Below are positions 28,292 to 37,786 of a stretch of DNA of 64,000 nucleotides, piece by piece (position 1 is the first letter of the stretch; each line of letters starts with the position of its first letter). Both the position numbers and the translations under genes were made by a program. Under the pieces are notes generated by a model. The model was not told the DNA's origin and did not search any database. It saw only the letters and a program-made list of their open reading frames with translations. This stretch comes from Mesobacillus boroniphilus JCM 21738 (lineage in GTDB: Bacteria > Bacillota > Bacilli > Bacillales > Cytobacillaceae), in NCBI RefSeq assembly GCF_000517385.1, contig NZ_BAUW01000006.1, positions 25,720-89,719 of the forward strand. Reading direction: 5' to 3'.

Positions 28292-28709
28292 AATCGGTTA
28301 TACAACAGGAGTTTTCGACCTGTTTCATGTAGGTCATTTAAATATTTTAAAGAGAGCAAAAGAGCAATGTGAATTCTTAATAGTTGGTGTCAGTACAGAT
28401 GAGCTGGTAATGGAGTACAAGAATAGGAAACCTGTTATTCCATATGCAGATCGTGCAGAAATTATAGAAGGAATTAAATATGTAGACATGGTGGTTCCCC
28501 AAGTGAATCGCGATAAATTTTCGGCCTGGGAGAACCTTGAATTTGATGCCATGTTTGTCGGTGATGACTGGAAGGGCAGCCCTTTGTTCAGTGAAGTTGA
28601 GAAAAGATTCAAGCAAGTAGGCGTCGAGATTGTCTATTTTCCCTATACAAAAGGTGTATCAACAACAGAACTAAAGCATCAAATACAGGTTAAAGAAAAA
28701 GTAATCTAA
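28278..28709 (+). CDS. tagD: Glycerol-3-phosphate cytidylyltransferase
   Basis: A 143-residue TagD-type nucleotidyltransferase: GYTTGVFDLFHVGHLNILKRAKEQC with the HxGH motif, the RKPVIPYADRAEIIEGIKYVD block and KGVSTTELKHQI. Makes CDP-glycerol from CTP and glycerol 3-phosphate for the transferase encoded just upstream. TagD is about 129 residues in B. subtilis; this one has a short C-terminal tail. Confidence 0.92.
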   Translation: MKQHKIGYTTGVFDLFHVGHLNILKRAKEQCEFLIVGVSTDELVMEYKNRKPVIPYADRAEIIEGIKYVDMVVPQVNRDKFSAWENLEFDAMFVGDDWKGSPLFSEVEKRFKQVGVEIVYFPYTKGVSTTELKHQIQVKEKVI

Positions 28710-28734
28710 AACCTCAAAAAATAAGAGAAGTGAT

Positions 28735-29940
28735 GTGATTGAAAAAGTGAAAAAAGATTTGCTTTTTGTAATTGATTCTCTTGAGTGTGCAGGTGCAGAA
28801 AAGAGCCTGGTAACTTTATTGTCACTAATCGATCAAACTAAATATAATATCGATTTAATGTTATTCGGGCATGGAGGAGCTTTACAACAGTTAGTCCCTT
28901 CATACGTAAATATACTGGAACCATTGCATTACACAAAATTTACAGGCATGCCCCTTAATAAAGCAATTTGGTATTCAGCCAAAAACTATAAATATGACAT
29001 GTTATCTTCAAGGTTAAGATACACTTATGAAATTAGGAGAAGAAAATTTAGTAATGCTCAAAAAGCAAGAGTATATTGGCAAAGTGCTTCACAGGTAATC
29101 GAGGAAAATCCTAAATCATATGATATTGCAATCAGTTATGCGCAAGGTATTCCTACGTTTTATGTTGCTGAAAAAGTAAAAGCTGTTAAAAAGTTTGCGT
29201 GGGTGAACGTAAGTTATAGATTAAACGAACAAGAAAAGGAGTTTCAAAAAGAATATTATCAGCAATATGACCGCATTGTTGCAGTTTCAGATTCAACTAA
29301 AGAAATCTTTTTAGAAACCTTTCCTACGTTCACCAACAAAATGAAGGTGATTTACGATATTAATAATCCTTACCTTATAACTAAAATGGCCAATCTGGAA
29401 CAGAATATTTACAGGGATGGTTTTAAGGGAATAAGAATTCTTACCATTGGAAGGCTTGCGCATCAAAAAGGATATGATGTTGCCATTGAAGCTTGCAAAC
29501 TGCTAAAGGATAAAGGTATTAATTTCCGGTGGTATGCTTTAGGGAAAGGGCCGTTAGAAGAAGAGGTAAAAGAGTTAATTCATCAAAAGGGTCTAAGTGA
29601 AGACTTTAAATTATTGGGTGTAAAAGCAAACCCGTATCCTTATATAAAAGAGGCAGATATCTATGTGCAAACTTCCAGATTTGAAGGGTTTGGGTTAGCA
29701 ATTGCAGAAGCAAGAATGCTCAATACTCCAGTTGTTACTACTGAATTTGATGCTGTTTTTAACCAAATGATTGATCAAAAAAACGGTCTGGTGGTTGAAA
29801 TGAATCCTGATGCAGTATGTGAAGGCATTATGAAGTTAGTTGAGAATCAGGATTTAAGAGAAGGAATAAAAGAATACCTATCCACAGAGAAGAAGGGAAA
29901 TGTGGAAGAAATAGAAAAATTTTATCGACTTATCAGTTGA
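28735..29940 (+). CDS. GT4 glycosyltransferase (paralogue group with NPYPYI motif)
   Basis: A 401-residue GT-B enzyme: LLFVIDSLECAGAEKSLVTLLSLIDQTKYNIDLMLFGHGG, ILTIGRLAHQKGYDVAIEACKLLKDKG, NPYPYIKEADIYVQTSRFEGFGLAIAEARMLNTPVVTTEF. GTG start with AGAGAAG upstream. Intact member of the four-gene paralogue set; its probable role is adding one residue of the repeat unit. Confidence 0.85.
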   Translation: MIEKVKKDLLFVIDSLECAGAEKSLVTLLSLIDQTKYNIDLMLFGHGGALQQLVPSYVNILEPLHYTKFTGMPLNKAIWYSAKNYKYDMLSSRLRYTYEIRRRKFSNAQKARVYWQSASQVIEENPKSYDIAISYAQGIPTFYVAEKVKAVKKFAWVNVSYRLNEQEKEFQKEYYQQYDRIVAVSDSTKEIFLETFPTFTNKMKVIYDINNPYLITKMANLEQNIYRDGFKGIRILTIGRLAHQKGYDVAIEACKLLKDKGINFRWYALGKGPLEEEVKELIHQKGLSEDFKLLGVKANPYPYIKEADIYVQTSRFEGFGLAIAEARMLNTPVVTTEFDAVFNQMIDQKNGLVVEMNPDAVCEGIMKLVENQDLREGIKEYLSTEKKGNVEEIEKFYRLIS

Positions 29941-29953
29941 TGTAGGTGAAAAA

Positions 29954-31131
29954 ATGAAGAAAAAAAGTATTGTTTATGGTAATTAACATGAATGTAGGTG
30001 GAACTGAGAAAGCTCTTTTAAATATGATTGATGTAATGCCAGAAGATAAGTACGAAATAACAATTTTAATGTTAGAGAAGTTCGGTGGCTTCTTAAATGC
30101 TATCCCCCCAAGGTTAATGTGGAGTACCTTGATGGTTACAGTGAAATGAAAGAGATTCTTAATAATCCACCCAAGAGGGTAATAATGAATTTATTAAATA
30201 GTTGGAACTTCCTAAAGGCTATCCATTTAATGTGGCTTTTTTTGATTTCAGCAATTAACAAAGAGAGGAGCTTCCTTTTCGATAGCCTTTTACATGATAG
30301 GGAGATTTCTAAAAAAGAGTACGATATCGCTATAGCTTATGCAGGTCCTATGGATTCATAAGCTATGTTATTGTAAATAAAATTAAGGCAGGTAAAAAGT
30401 ATCAATGGATTCATTTTGATGTTAGTAAAATTGGGTTCAATATCAAATTTGCCTCTAAATATTATAAAAAATTTGATAAAGTATATGCTGTTTCAAAAGA
30501 AGGAAAAAATCAATTACTAACATTAGTACCTTCTCTAAAAAGTAAAACAGCAGTGTTTACTAATGTTACGAATCCCGAAAAAATAGTGGCTCTAGCAAAA
30601 GAAGGGAATGGATATCGGGATAATTTCAATGGGGTTAGAATCTTAACAGTAGGACGACTTAGTAAAGAAAAAGGGCAGGATTTATTAATACCAGTTTTAG
30701 CCCAACTTAAAAGTGAGGGCTTTCATATTCGTTGGTACTGCATTGGGGAAGGAAGTGCCAGAAAAGAGTATGAAGAAATGATAAAGGAATATGGTATTGA
30801 GGATGACTTTCTATTATTGGGGTCGGAATCCAACCCTTACACTTTCATGCAGCAGTCTGACTTATACGTTCAGCCATCAAGGCATGAAGGATACTGCTTA
30901 ACATTGGCAGAGGCTAAATGCTTCCATATTCCTATTGTGAGTACTAAATTCGCAGGGGTGAGTGAACACATTACCGATCGGGAAACTGGTTTAATTGTGA
31001 AAGCTAATTCAAACAGCATTTACAACGCCGTAAAAGATATATTAAAGGATTCCAGATTAAAAAATGAACTGATATATAATCTGAAAATGAAAAATGTTAG
31101 CGGTTCAAACTCGCAGAATTTAGATATTTAA
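29954..31131 (+). pseudogene. GT4 glycosyltransferase broken by three frameshifts
   Basis: The same GT4 subgroup as the neighbours at 28735 and 31173: VLFMVINMNVGGTEKALLNMID opening, then SNPYTFMQQSDLYVQPSRHEGYCLTLAEAKCFHIPIVSTKF. Three single-base breaks: an extra A in the 7-A run at 29960-29966, a missing base near 30110 (restores AIPPKVNVEYLDGYSEM), and a missing T near 30356 (restores GPMDFISYVIVNK). Corrected, it gives about 392 residues, like its neighbours. It has the most breaks of any gene here, so either sequencing error or true decay of a redundant copy is possible. Confidence 0.75.
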
Positions 31132-31172
31132 CCCACGGATAAAATTCTACTTGAGGATATAGGAGTGAGCTG

Positions 31173-32345
31173 ATGAAGAAGATTCTCTTCATGTTAAGTA
31201 GCATGAATATTGGGGGAGTTGAGAAGTCTTTCCTCTCTTTATTATCAACTCTGGACAAAGAAAAGTTTGACGTAACCCTCCTCCTATTAGAAAAAAAAGG
31301 AGAGTTTCTTTCGTTTTTACCAGACTGGATAAAGGTTAAAGAAGCATCCTGGTTCGGTGCAGTTAAGCCGGTTATTTTGCAGCCACCAAAAAAGACGGTT
31401 CATGAATATTTTGTAAAAGGCGAGTATCAAAGAATTCCCGGTTTCATCACTACCTATTTTATTTCAAAGAAACTTGATGATCGATATCTTTACTATAAAC
31501 ATGTCTTGAAGAATATTCCTCCAGAATCCACAAAATATGATTTGGCAATAGCTATCAGGGACCTACTGACATTATTGATTATTATATTTCTAACAAAGTC
31601 CAAGCAGGAAAAAAAAATATCATGGATTCATTTTGATGTATCCAATCATAAAATAAATAAGAATTTATATGAAAGATTATACCGCAAATTCCACGAATTA
31701 GTAGTGGTATCAGAGGAAGCAAGAAAACAGCTAGTTAGACTTATCCCATCTGCAGAAGGGAAGACCAGAATCGTTCCTAATATTATCGATGATGAATTGA
31801 TTATAGAGATGTCAAAAGAAGCAATAACTTTTGATCCGAACTATAAAGGTTTGAAGATTTTAACAGTTGGCAGGCTGTCTGAAGAGAAAGGGCAAGATTT
31901 AGCTGTGAGGGTTTTATCGAAGCTTAGAGAGAATGGTTACAATGTTAGATGGTACTGCATAGGGGAAGGGAAATACAGGGATAACCTAGAGAGTTTAATT
32001 AAAGAGTTTGGAGTCGAAGAAAACTTTATCCTACTAGGTTCAAAAAACAACCCTTATCCTTATATGGCTCAAGCAGATATATATGTACAAACATCCAGGC
32101 ATGAAGGGTTTTGCTTGACGTTAGCCGAAGCAAAATGTTTGTCTAAGCCCATTGTGACTACTAATTTTATTGGTGCAATTGAACAAATTATTGATGGAGA
32201 GAATGGATATATCGTCAATGTACATGAAGATGAAATTTATTCAAAGGTTAAACTTTTATTAGAAAATAAAGAAATTAGAGATTACTTAAGTGATGTTTTA
32301 TCAAAGGATATACAAAAAAGAGAGGTAACACAATTTTCTTATTAG
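31173..32345 (+). CDS. GT4 glycosyltransferase (intact paralogue)
   Basis: A 390-residue GT-B enzyme: ILFMLSSMNIGGVEKSFLSLLSTLDKEKFDVTLLLLEKKGEF, ILTVGRLSEEKGQDLAVRVLSKLRENGYNVRWYCIGEG, NPYPYMAQADIYVQTSRHEGFCLTLAEAKCLSKPIVTTNF. Very similar to the broken gene just upstream, including the RWYCIGEG block, so the pair arose by tandem duplication. Confidence 0.85.
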   Translation: MKKILFMLSSMNIGGVEKSFLSLLSTLDKEKFDVTLLLLEKKGEFLSFLPDWIKVKEASWFGAVKPVILQPPKKTVHEYFVKGEYQRIPGFITTYFISKKLDDRYLYYKHVLKNIPPESTKYDLAIAIRDLLTLLIIIFLTKSKQEKKISWIHFDVSNHKINKNLYERLYRKFHELVVVSEEARKQLVRLIPSAEGKTRIVPNIIDDELIIEMSKEAITFDPNYKGLKILTVGRLSEEKGQDLAVRVLSKLRENGYNVRWYCIGEGKYRDNLESLIKEFGVEENFILLGSKNNPYPYMAQADIYVQTSRHEGFCLTLAEAKCLSKPIVTTNFIGAIEQIIDGENGYIVNVHEDEIYSKVKLLLENKEIRDYLSDVLSKDIQKREVTQFSY

Positions 32346-32363
32346 CAGAAAGGGATAATAAAT

Positions 32364-33338
32364 ATGAATCCAAAAATAAGTATCATTGTTCCAGTATATA
32401 AGGTTGAGAAGTACTTACATAAATGTATAGACTCTATCCTGGCTCAAACATTCACTGACTTTGAATTGATATTAATTGACGATGGTTCACCGGATAATTG
32501 TGGGAGAATCTGTGATGAATATGCTAGGAAGGACTCAAGAGTTTCTGTCATCCATAAGGAGAATGGAGGGCAGGCATCTGCTCGTAATATGGGGATTGAT
32601 CTTGCAAAGGGCGAATTTATAGGATTTGTGGATAGTGATGATTGGATAGAGCCAGATATGTATGAACTACTATATAAAATATGCACGGAAAATGACTGTG
32701 ATATTTCAAATATTAGCAGTATTATTTATTTTAAAAACAGAATACAAAAAAATGGCTTTCATTCGCTGATCGTACAATCGCGGCCAGAAGCAATGAAAGC
32801 CATGCTGATGGGAGAACTATATGATGAGGTTGTTTGGACAAAATTGATTAAGAGAACTCTGCTTGAAGATATACGTTTTCCTGTAGGCATTGTTTACGAG
32901 GATACTGCTTTTACTTATAAAGTGATCCATAAGAGTAAAAAGGTCTGCAGTATTGGTGCTCCTAAATATCATTATATAAAAAGAGAGGAAAGTACCATGG
33001 ACCGTGCAAAGAAGAATATAAAAATCGATGCGGTTTTGATATACGATGAAATGTTTAAGTTCATGAAGAAATATTATCCGGATTTGACATCGTTAGTTAG
33101 TTTAAAACTTGCAAATAGCGCACTGGTCATTATGTATGACATTTCAAGTCATGTTGAATTTAATAAATACAGAAAACAGTTTAAAACGGTAACCAATATA
33201 TTGAATTCCTATTATAGTAGCTTAATTAGGTTAAAAGAGTTTCCAAGGAATGTAAAAATTTTATTGACAGTTGCTAAGTGTCATCCAATCTTTTATAAAC
33301 TTTTAATCAATAAGTTATCGAGGAGATTGCAGGTGTGA
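32364..33338 (+). CDS. EpsJ-like GT2 glycosyltransferase
   Basis: A 324-residue GT-A enzyme: ISIIVPVYKVEKYLHKCIDSILAQTFTDFELILIDDGSPDNCG, HKENGGQASARNMGIDLAKGEFIGFVDSDDWIEPDMYELL, VWTKLIKRTLLEDIRFPVGIVYEDTAFTYKVIH. It shares the whole architecture of the 26018 gene. Intact; cytoplasmic or membrane-associated; donor unknown. Confidence 0.86.
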   Translation: MNPKISIIVPVYKVEKYLHKCIDSILAQTFTDFELILIDDGSPDNCGRICDEYARKDSRVSVIHKENGGQASARNMGIDLAKGEFIGFVDSDDWIEPDMYELLYKICTENDCDISNISSIIYFKNRIQKNGFHSLIVQSRPEAMKAMLMGELYDEVVWTKLIKRTLLEDIRFPVGIVYEDTAFTYKVIHKSKKVCSIGAPKYHYIKREESTMDRAKKNIKIDAVLIYDEMFKFMKKYYPDLTSLVSLKLANSALVIMYDISSHVEFNKYRKQFKTVTNILNSYYSSLIRLKEFPRNVKILLTVAKCHPIFYKLLINKLSRRLQV

Positions 33339-33393
33339 AAGCTATACTTCACAAAATTTATGGAAGTAGTGTGAGCGAGATGGTAGTTAAAAG

Positions 33394-34935
33394 ATGAGAA
33401 CAGAACATTCTATAAAAAATATTTCCATAGGAATCCTGTCTCAAATAGTTTTGGTTTTATTAGGCTTTATATCTCGCAAGGTTTTTATTGATAGCTTAGG
33501 TATTGAATATCTTGGGATAAATGGTTTATTGACAAATGTACTATCGATAATGGCATTGGTGGAGAGTGGGATAGGGATAAGTATTGTTTATAATCTGTAT
33601 AAGCCTCTCGCGGATGGTGACAGGACAAAAATCATAGCACTAGTCCAGGCGTACAAGAAAGCATATGGATTCCTTGCGTTAATAGTAATAATCTTGAGTG
33701 TTTGTTTATTCCCCTTTTTAGGTGTACTCATGAAGGATGGCGGAAATATTGAGAATTTGGGATTAATTTATTTCCTATTTGTATCCAAAAATGTCGTTTC
33801 TTATTTGAATGCACATAAATGGTCGTTGATTAATGCTGATCAACGGGGGTATATCCTTGCAAAAGTAAATCTTTTGTTCCAGGTGATCACAATGATTGCA
33901 AGGATTGGAATATTAATAGTAACAGACAGTTTTATACTATATTTGGTAATAGAATTAGCGTTGCATATAATACAAACCATTTATAACGGGAAGATAGTAA
34001 ACAAAAGATATCCGTATATTAAAACAAAAGAAAAGTATTCTTTGGATATAAAAACTAAAGAAAATTTAATTAAAAATGTAAAAGCTATGTTCTTGCATAA
34101 TATTGGGGGATTTTTGGTATTTGGTACAGATAATCTATTGATTTCCTCATTTATTAGTTTAGCTACAGTAGGTCTTTATTCGAACTATATAATGATTACC
34201 TCACAGCTTTCCTCTCTAGTTACTCCTATACTAGGAGGCATTGGAGCGAGTGTGGGGAATTTGATTGCTACTGAAGATAGAGATAAGAACTATTCAATCT
34301 TCAAAGTCTCTTTTCTAGTTAATTTCTGGCTTATTTCCTTGTGTGTAATATTTCTGTATAACTTATTAGAACCGTTTATAAGTTGGTGGTTGGGTGAGGA
34401 GTTTATTTTGAATCGCCTATCTTTTATTTTTATTTTAATTAACTTTTACTTAACTGGAATGCGTACAGCAATCGCTACCTTCAAAAATAAAGCTGGTTTG
34501 TTTACACAAGATAAATATGCGCCAGTAATTGAGGGGTTGATTAATTTGATTTCCTCATTGATCTTAGTTAAGTTTTATGGGCTAGCAGGAATATTTATGG
34601 GAACTACTTTAAGTACTTTACTGACAATTTTTTGGACCCAGCCCAAGATTGTATATAAAAATGTATTTAAAGTTTCGGTTAGGACTTATTTTAAAATGTA
34701 CAGTTTATGTTTGCTGCTAACGGTTGTCGGCTGCTTCGTGACATCCTTAATATCTGATCTTCTTTTTGTGGGAGGAAGCTTTTTCGTTTTAATTGGAAAA
34801 GGTATTATAAGTATCATTGTTCCAAGCATTATATATTTATCGTTATTTTATAAAACTAAGGAATTTAAATATATTCATGAAACTATAAATAGAGTTGTTC
34901 CAAAAATAAAGAATCATTTGCCTTTTGCAGGTTAG
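33394..34935 (+). CDS. Wzx/EpsK-type polysaccharide flippase
   Basis: A 513-residue MOP-superfamily membrane protein with about 12-14 helices. Opens ISIGILSQIVLVLLGFISRKVFIDSLGIEYLGINGLLTNVLSIMALVESGIGISIVYNLYKPLADGD, typical of oligosaccharide flippases, with TDNLLISSFISLATVGLYSNY in the middle. Should flip the undecaprenyl-linked repeat unit to the outer face for EpsG-type polymerisation. Intact. Confidence 0.88.
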   Translation: MRTEHSIKNISIGILSQIVLVLLGFISRKVFIDSLGIEYLGINGLLTNVLSIMALVESGIGISIVYNLYKPLADGDRTKIIALVQAYKKAYGFLALIVIILSVCLFPFLGVLMKDGGNIENLGLIYFLFVSKNVVSYLNAHKWSLINADQRGYILAKVNLLFQVITMIARIGILIVTDSFILYLVIELALHIIQTIYNGKIVNKRYPYIKTKEKYSLDIKTKENLIKNVKAMFLHNIGGFLVFGTDNLLISSFISLATVGLYSNYIMITSQLSSLVTPILGGIGASVGNLIATEDRDKNYSIFKVSFLVNFWLISLCVIFLYNLLEPFISWWLGEEFILNRLSFIFILINFYLTGMRTAIATFKNKAGLFTQDKYAPVIEGLINLISSLILVKFYGLAGIFMGTTLSTLLTIFWTQPKIVYKNVFKVSVRTYFKMYSLCLLLTVVGCFVTSLISDLLFVGGSFFVLIGKGIISIIVPSIIYLSLFYKTKEFKYIHETINRVVPKIKNHLPFAG

Positions 34936-34964
34936 AAAACCTTACTATTGGTAGGAGGTCGCAG

Positions 34965-36689
34965 GTGGCTATCATTCAAAAAATAGAAAATTATATAGAC
35001 AATCACTCTAAAATTTCTTTATTTTTAACAATTATGACGTTTGTGTGCATTTACAGTACCATACTTATGCTCCTTCCTGGAATGCCGCGTGGCCATGATC
35101 TTACATTTCATTTATCAAGAATATTAGCCATTAAGGATGGGTTAGTTACAGGCGAGTTCCCAGTGAAAATTTATCCGGGCTATATTGATGGTTACGGCTA
35201 CGCTAATGGGCTACTTTACCCAGATTTGTTTTTGTATATTCCTGCAGTAATGACGTTGCTAGGGTTAAAGTTGTTAACTTCATACAAAGTTTTTTTATTC
35301 ATATGCACTATCTGCACTTTCTTGACGATGTACTGGTGTGTAAAAGAGATATCAAAATCCAATTATGCGGCAATGGTATCAACAACACTCTACACCTTAT
35401 CTTCTTATAGAATCTTGGATTTATATGAAAGAGCTGCTCTTGGTGAAGTGTTGGCTTTTATTTTTATTCCTATAATTGTCTTAGGGATTTTTAGAATTAT
35501 TTTTGATGACTATAAACAATGGTATATATTGAGTTTGGGTTTTTCGGGCTTATTTTTATCTCATATAATCAGCACTGTTTTAATGACTGGTATAACTGCG
35601 CTGATTTTTTTAATAAGCTATAGAAGATTTTTTAAGAGCCCTATCAGATTTTTATATCTGGGGTTAGCGACAATAATTACATTTCTATCGGTATCCTTTT
35701 TTCTATTGCCGATGATACAACAACTCACAAATACTTCATTTATTGTTAATACCCAAACAATTACCTCTAGGATTTGGGAATCAACGGTTCCTATACACAA
35801 GTTATTTTTTGAATTTCCTAATATGGTATTTCGGTTAGGAGGTCCCTCAGGGATTGGTATTGTATTTTTAGGTCTGTTATTATTGCGAATGCAAGTAAAA
35901 GGATTAGATACAGAATTCTTTAAAATGGCTGATATTAGCCTGCTTGTTGGCGTTCTTTGTCTAATAGCGTCCACTAGTTTTTTTCCATGGGAAACACTTA
36001 TGAACTTTATTCCTCAATTAGGTGCTATTCAGTTTGCTTGGAGATTGTTTCTATTTGCAACTGCCTTTTTATCCATAGGTAGTGGAATTATCTTGAATAG
36101 ATTTCTTCTTATTAAAAGAGCTAAGATTAAAGGTTATATTATAGTAATGGTATTATCGATTCTTGCATGTGGGTTGAATATGTTCGCTTCCTATGGTGCT
36201 TATGGCTATTATGTTGCTAAAGGTTTATATGAATTAAACCTTAATAAATACAGTATTGGTCTTGGTGAATATCTTCCTGCTGGCATAAACAAAGACGAAA
36301 TTTATAAAAGAGGCGAAATTATCACTTCTAACAATACTGACATGAAAGTAACATTCACCAAAGAAGGTACACATATTGAAGTTGACTTTTCTAATAACAA
36401 TAAAGAGAATACCTATATTGAAGTACCATTAATAAATTATTTGGGATATATTGCAAAGTATGAATATCAAGATCAACATGATAATTTAAATGTTTCTGAT
36501 GGTGAAAATAATATTTTAAGAATAGATCTTAAAAACTATCAGAAGGGTACAATAATTGTAGACTACAATGGAACTCTATTACAAAAAATAAGTACATTAA
36601 TTAGTCTAGTAACAATTTTATCGGTCATTGGGTACTTAATTTTAAAAGAAATTCGTAAAAAAGACTTAATAAACGCTCTAAAAATCTAA
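34965..36689 (+). CDS. Large GT-C-like membrane protein (PTPS-related domain family)
   Basis: A 574-residue protein with about ten membrane helices in residues 15-410 and a beta-rich extracytoplasmic C-terminal region before a final helix. LLPGMPRGHDLTFHLSRILAIKDGLVTGEFPVKIYPGYIDGYGYANGLLYPDL carries the acidic first-loop motif of GT-C-type glycosyltransferases and matches the 6-pyruvoyl-tetrahydropterin-synthase-related membrane family. GTG start with GGAGGTCGCAG upstream. Possibly transfers a lipid-linked sugar outside the membrane, or releases polymer; function not established. Confidence 0.72.
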   Translation: MAIIQKIENYIDNHSKISLFLTIMTFVCIYSTILMLLPGMPRGHDLTFHLSRILAIKDGLVTGEFPVKIYPGYIDGYGYANGLLYPDLFLYIPAVMTLLGLKLLTSYKVFLFICTICTFLTMYWCVKEISKSNYAAMVSTTLYTLSSYRILDLYERAALGEVLAFIFIPIIVLGIFRIIFDDYKQWYILSLGFSGLFLSHIISTVLMTGITALIFLISYRRFFKSPIRFLYLGLATIITFLSVSFFLLPMIQQLTNTSFIVNTQTITSRIWESTVPIHKLFFEFPNMVFRLGGPSGIGIVFLGLLLLRMQVKGLDTEFFKMADISLLVGVLCLIASTSFFPWETLMNFIPQLGAIQFAWRLFLFATAFLSIGSGIILNRFLLIKRAKIKGYIIVMVLSILACGLNMFASYGAYGYYVAKGLYELNLNKYSIGLGEYLPAGINKDEIYKRGEIITSNNTDMKVTFTKEGTHIEVDFSNNNKENTYIEVPLINYLGYIAKYEYQDQHDNLNVSDGENNILRIDLKNYQKGTIIVDYNGTLLQKISTLISLVTILSVIGYLILKEIRKKDLINALKI

Positions 36690-36716
36690 GATGGCCACTA
36701 TTGGCTATCTTTTTTA
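36688..36716 (+). terminator. Intrinsic terminator after the GT-C-like gene
   Basis: AGATGGCC pairs with GGCTATCT (one G-U) around ACTATT, followed by T6. Marks the end of the polymer assembly block and the start of the Gtr cassette. Confidence 0.78.
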
Positions 36717-36805
36717 TATTGTTCAGTTCTGGTTGGATTACCCCTCGGAAATTGAAATGAAAGTCAGCAATTGTTAAGTCGTAAAATTTGAAAATTGGAG
36801 ATGAA

Positions 36806-37766
36806 ATGATGAACGGTCTAATAACTATCCTAATACCTTCCTATAACGAAGAGGAGGTACTGTATAAGCTTTACGAACGCTTAAATGAGGTTGCAAATTC
36901 TATTCATCGATATCAATTTGAGTTTCTATTTATCAATGATGGCAGCACGGATAATACGCTTCAAATATTACAGTGTATTGCTGAAATAGATAACAGAATT
37001 TCTTATATAAGCCTCTCCCGAAACTTTGGGAAAGAAGCTGCGATGCTGGCTGGACTTGATTATGCAAAAGGGCAAGCGGTTGTAATAATTGATGCTGACC
37101 TTCAAGATCCTCCTGAGATCATAGAAGATATGGTTAGATTTTGGGAAGAAGGATATGATGATGTATATGCAAAGAGAAGAAGTAGAACAGGAGAAACCTG
37201 GTTGAAGAAATGGACCTCAAAGTCATATTATAACCTGCTTGGCAAAGTGACGAAAATCCCAGTGCAAGAAAATACCGGTGATTTCCGTCTGCTGGATAGA
37301 AGATGTATAGAAGCCCTTAAACAAATTAGAGAAACGCACAGATATACAAAAGGCATGTTCAGTTGGATTGGTTTCAATAAAAAAGAAATCTTATTTGACC
37401 GTGACCTATTTAAAATTGATAGATTTAGCAATTGAAGGTATTACCTCCTTTACCATTGCCCCTTTAAGGCTATCCACAATCTTGGGATTCATGGTTTCGG
37501 TTGGTGCCTTTTTTTATATGGCTTGGATTATTTTAAAAACAGTTTTATATGGTGAGATAGTCGCTGGTTATCCCTCCCTTATGACTGTTATTTTATTTCT
37601 AGGTGGAATTCAACTATTATCATTAGGAATTATAGGTGAGTATTTAGGAAAAGTATTTAATGAAACCAAAGGAAGACCTGTGTATTTTGTTGATGAATAC
37701 AATGGGAAAAAGGTAGAAAGAGATTTCAGTGAGGATAATAGAGAAAAAGAGAAAATATTAGCCTGA
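36806..37766 (+). pseudogene. GtrB-like bactoprenol glycosyltransferase with internal deletion
   Basis: GT2 enzyme with two C-terminal membrane helices, the type that loads glucose onto undecaprenyl phosphate: LITILIPSYNEEEVLYKLYERL, SLSRNFGKEAAMLAGLDYAKGQAVVIIDADLQDPPEII, RSRTGETWLKKWTSKSYYNLLG, NTGDFRLLDRRCIEAL, HRYTKGMFSWIGFNKKEILFDRD. The reading then breaks near 37405 and resumes in another frame at YLKLIDLAIEGITSFTIAPLRL. The conserved family linker between RD and Y-K-L (usually about ten residues, R-x-AG-x-TKW) is missing, so about 29 or 32 bases seem deleted. Unlike the other breaks here, this is larger than one base. ATG 36806 or 36809 lies 5-8 nt after GGAG. Confidence 0.78.
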
Positions 37767-37786
37767 TTGGCACTAGGAGGACCCAA

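Noticed and set aside
29954..31131. Several small overlapping genes in this stretch
   Set aside because: The fragments read end to end as one GT4 enzyme like both neighbours; separate starts lack ribosome sites.
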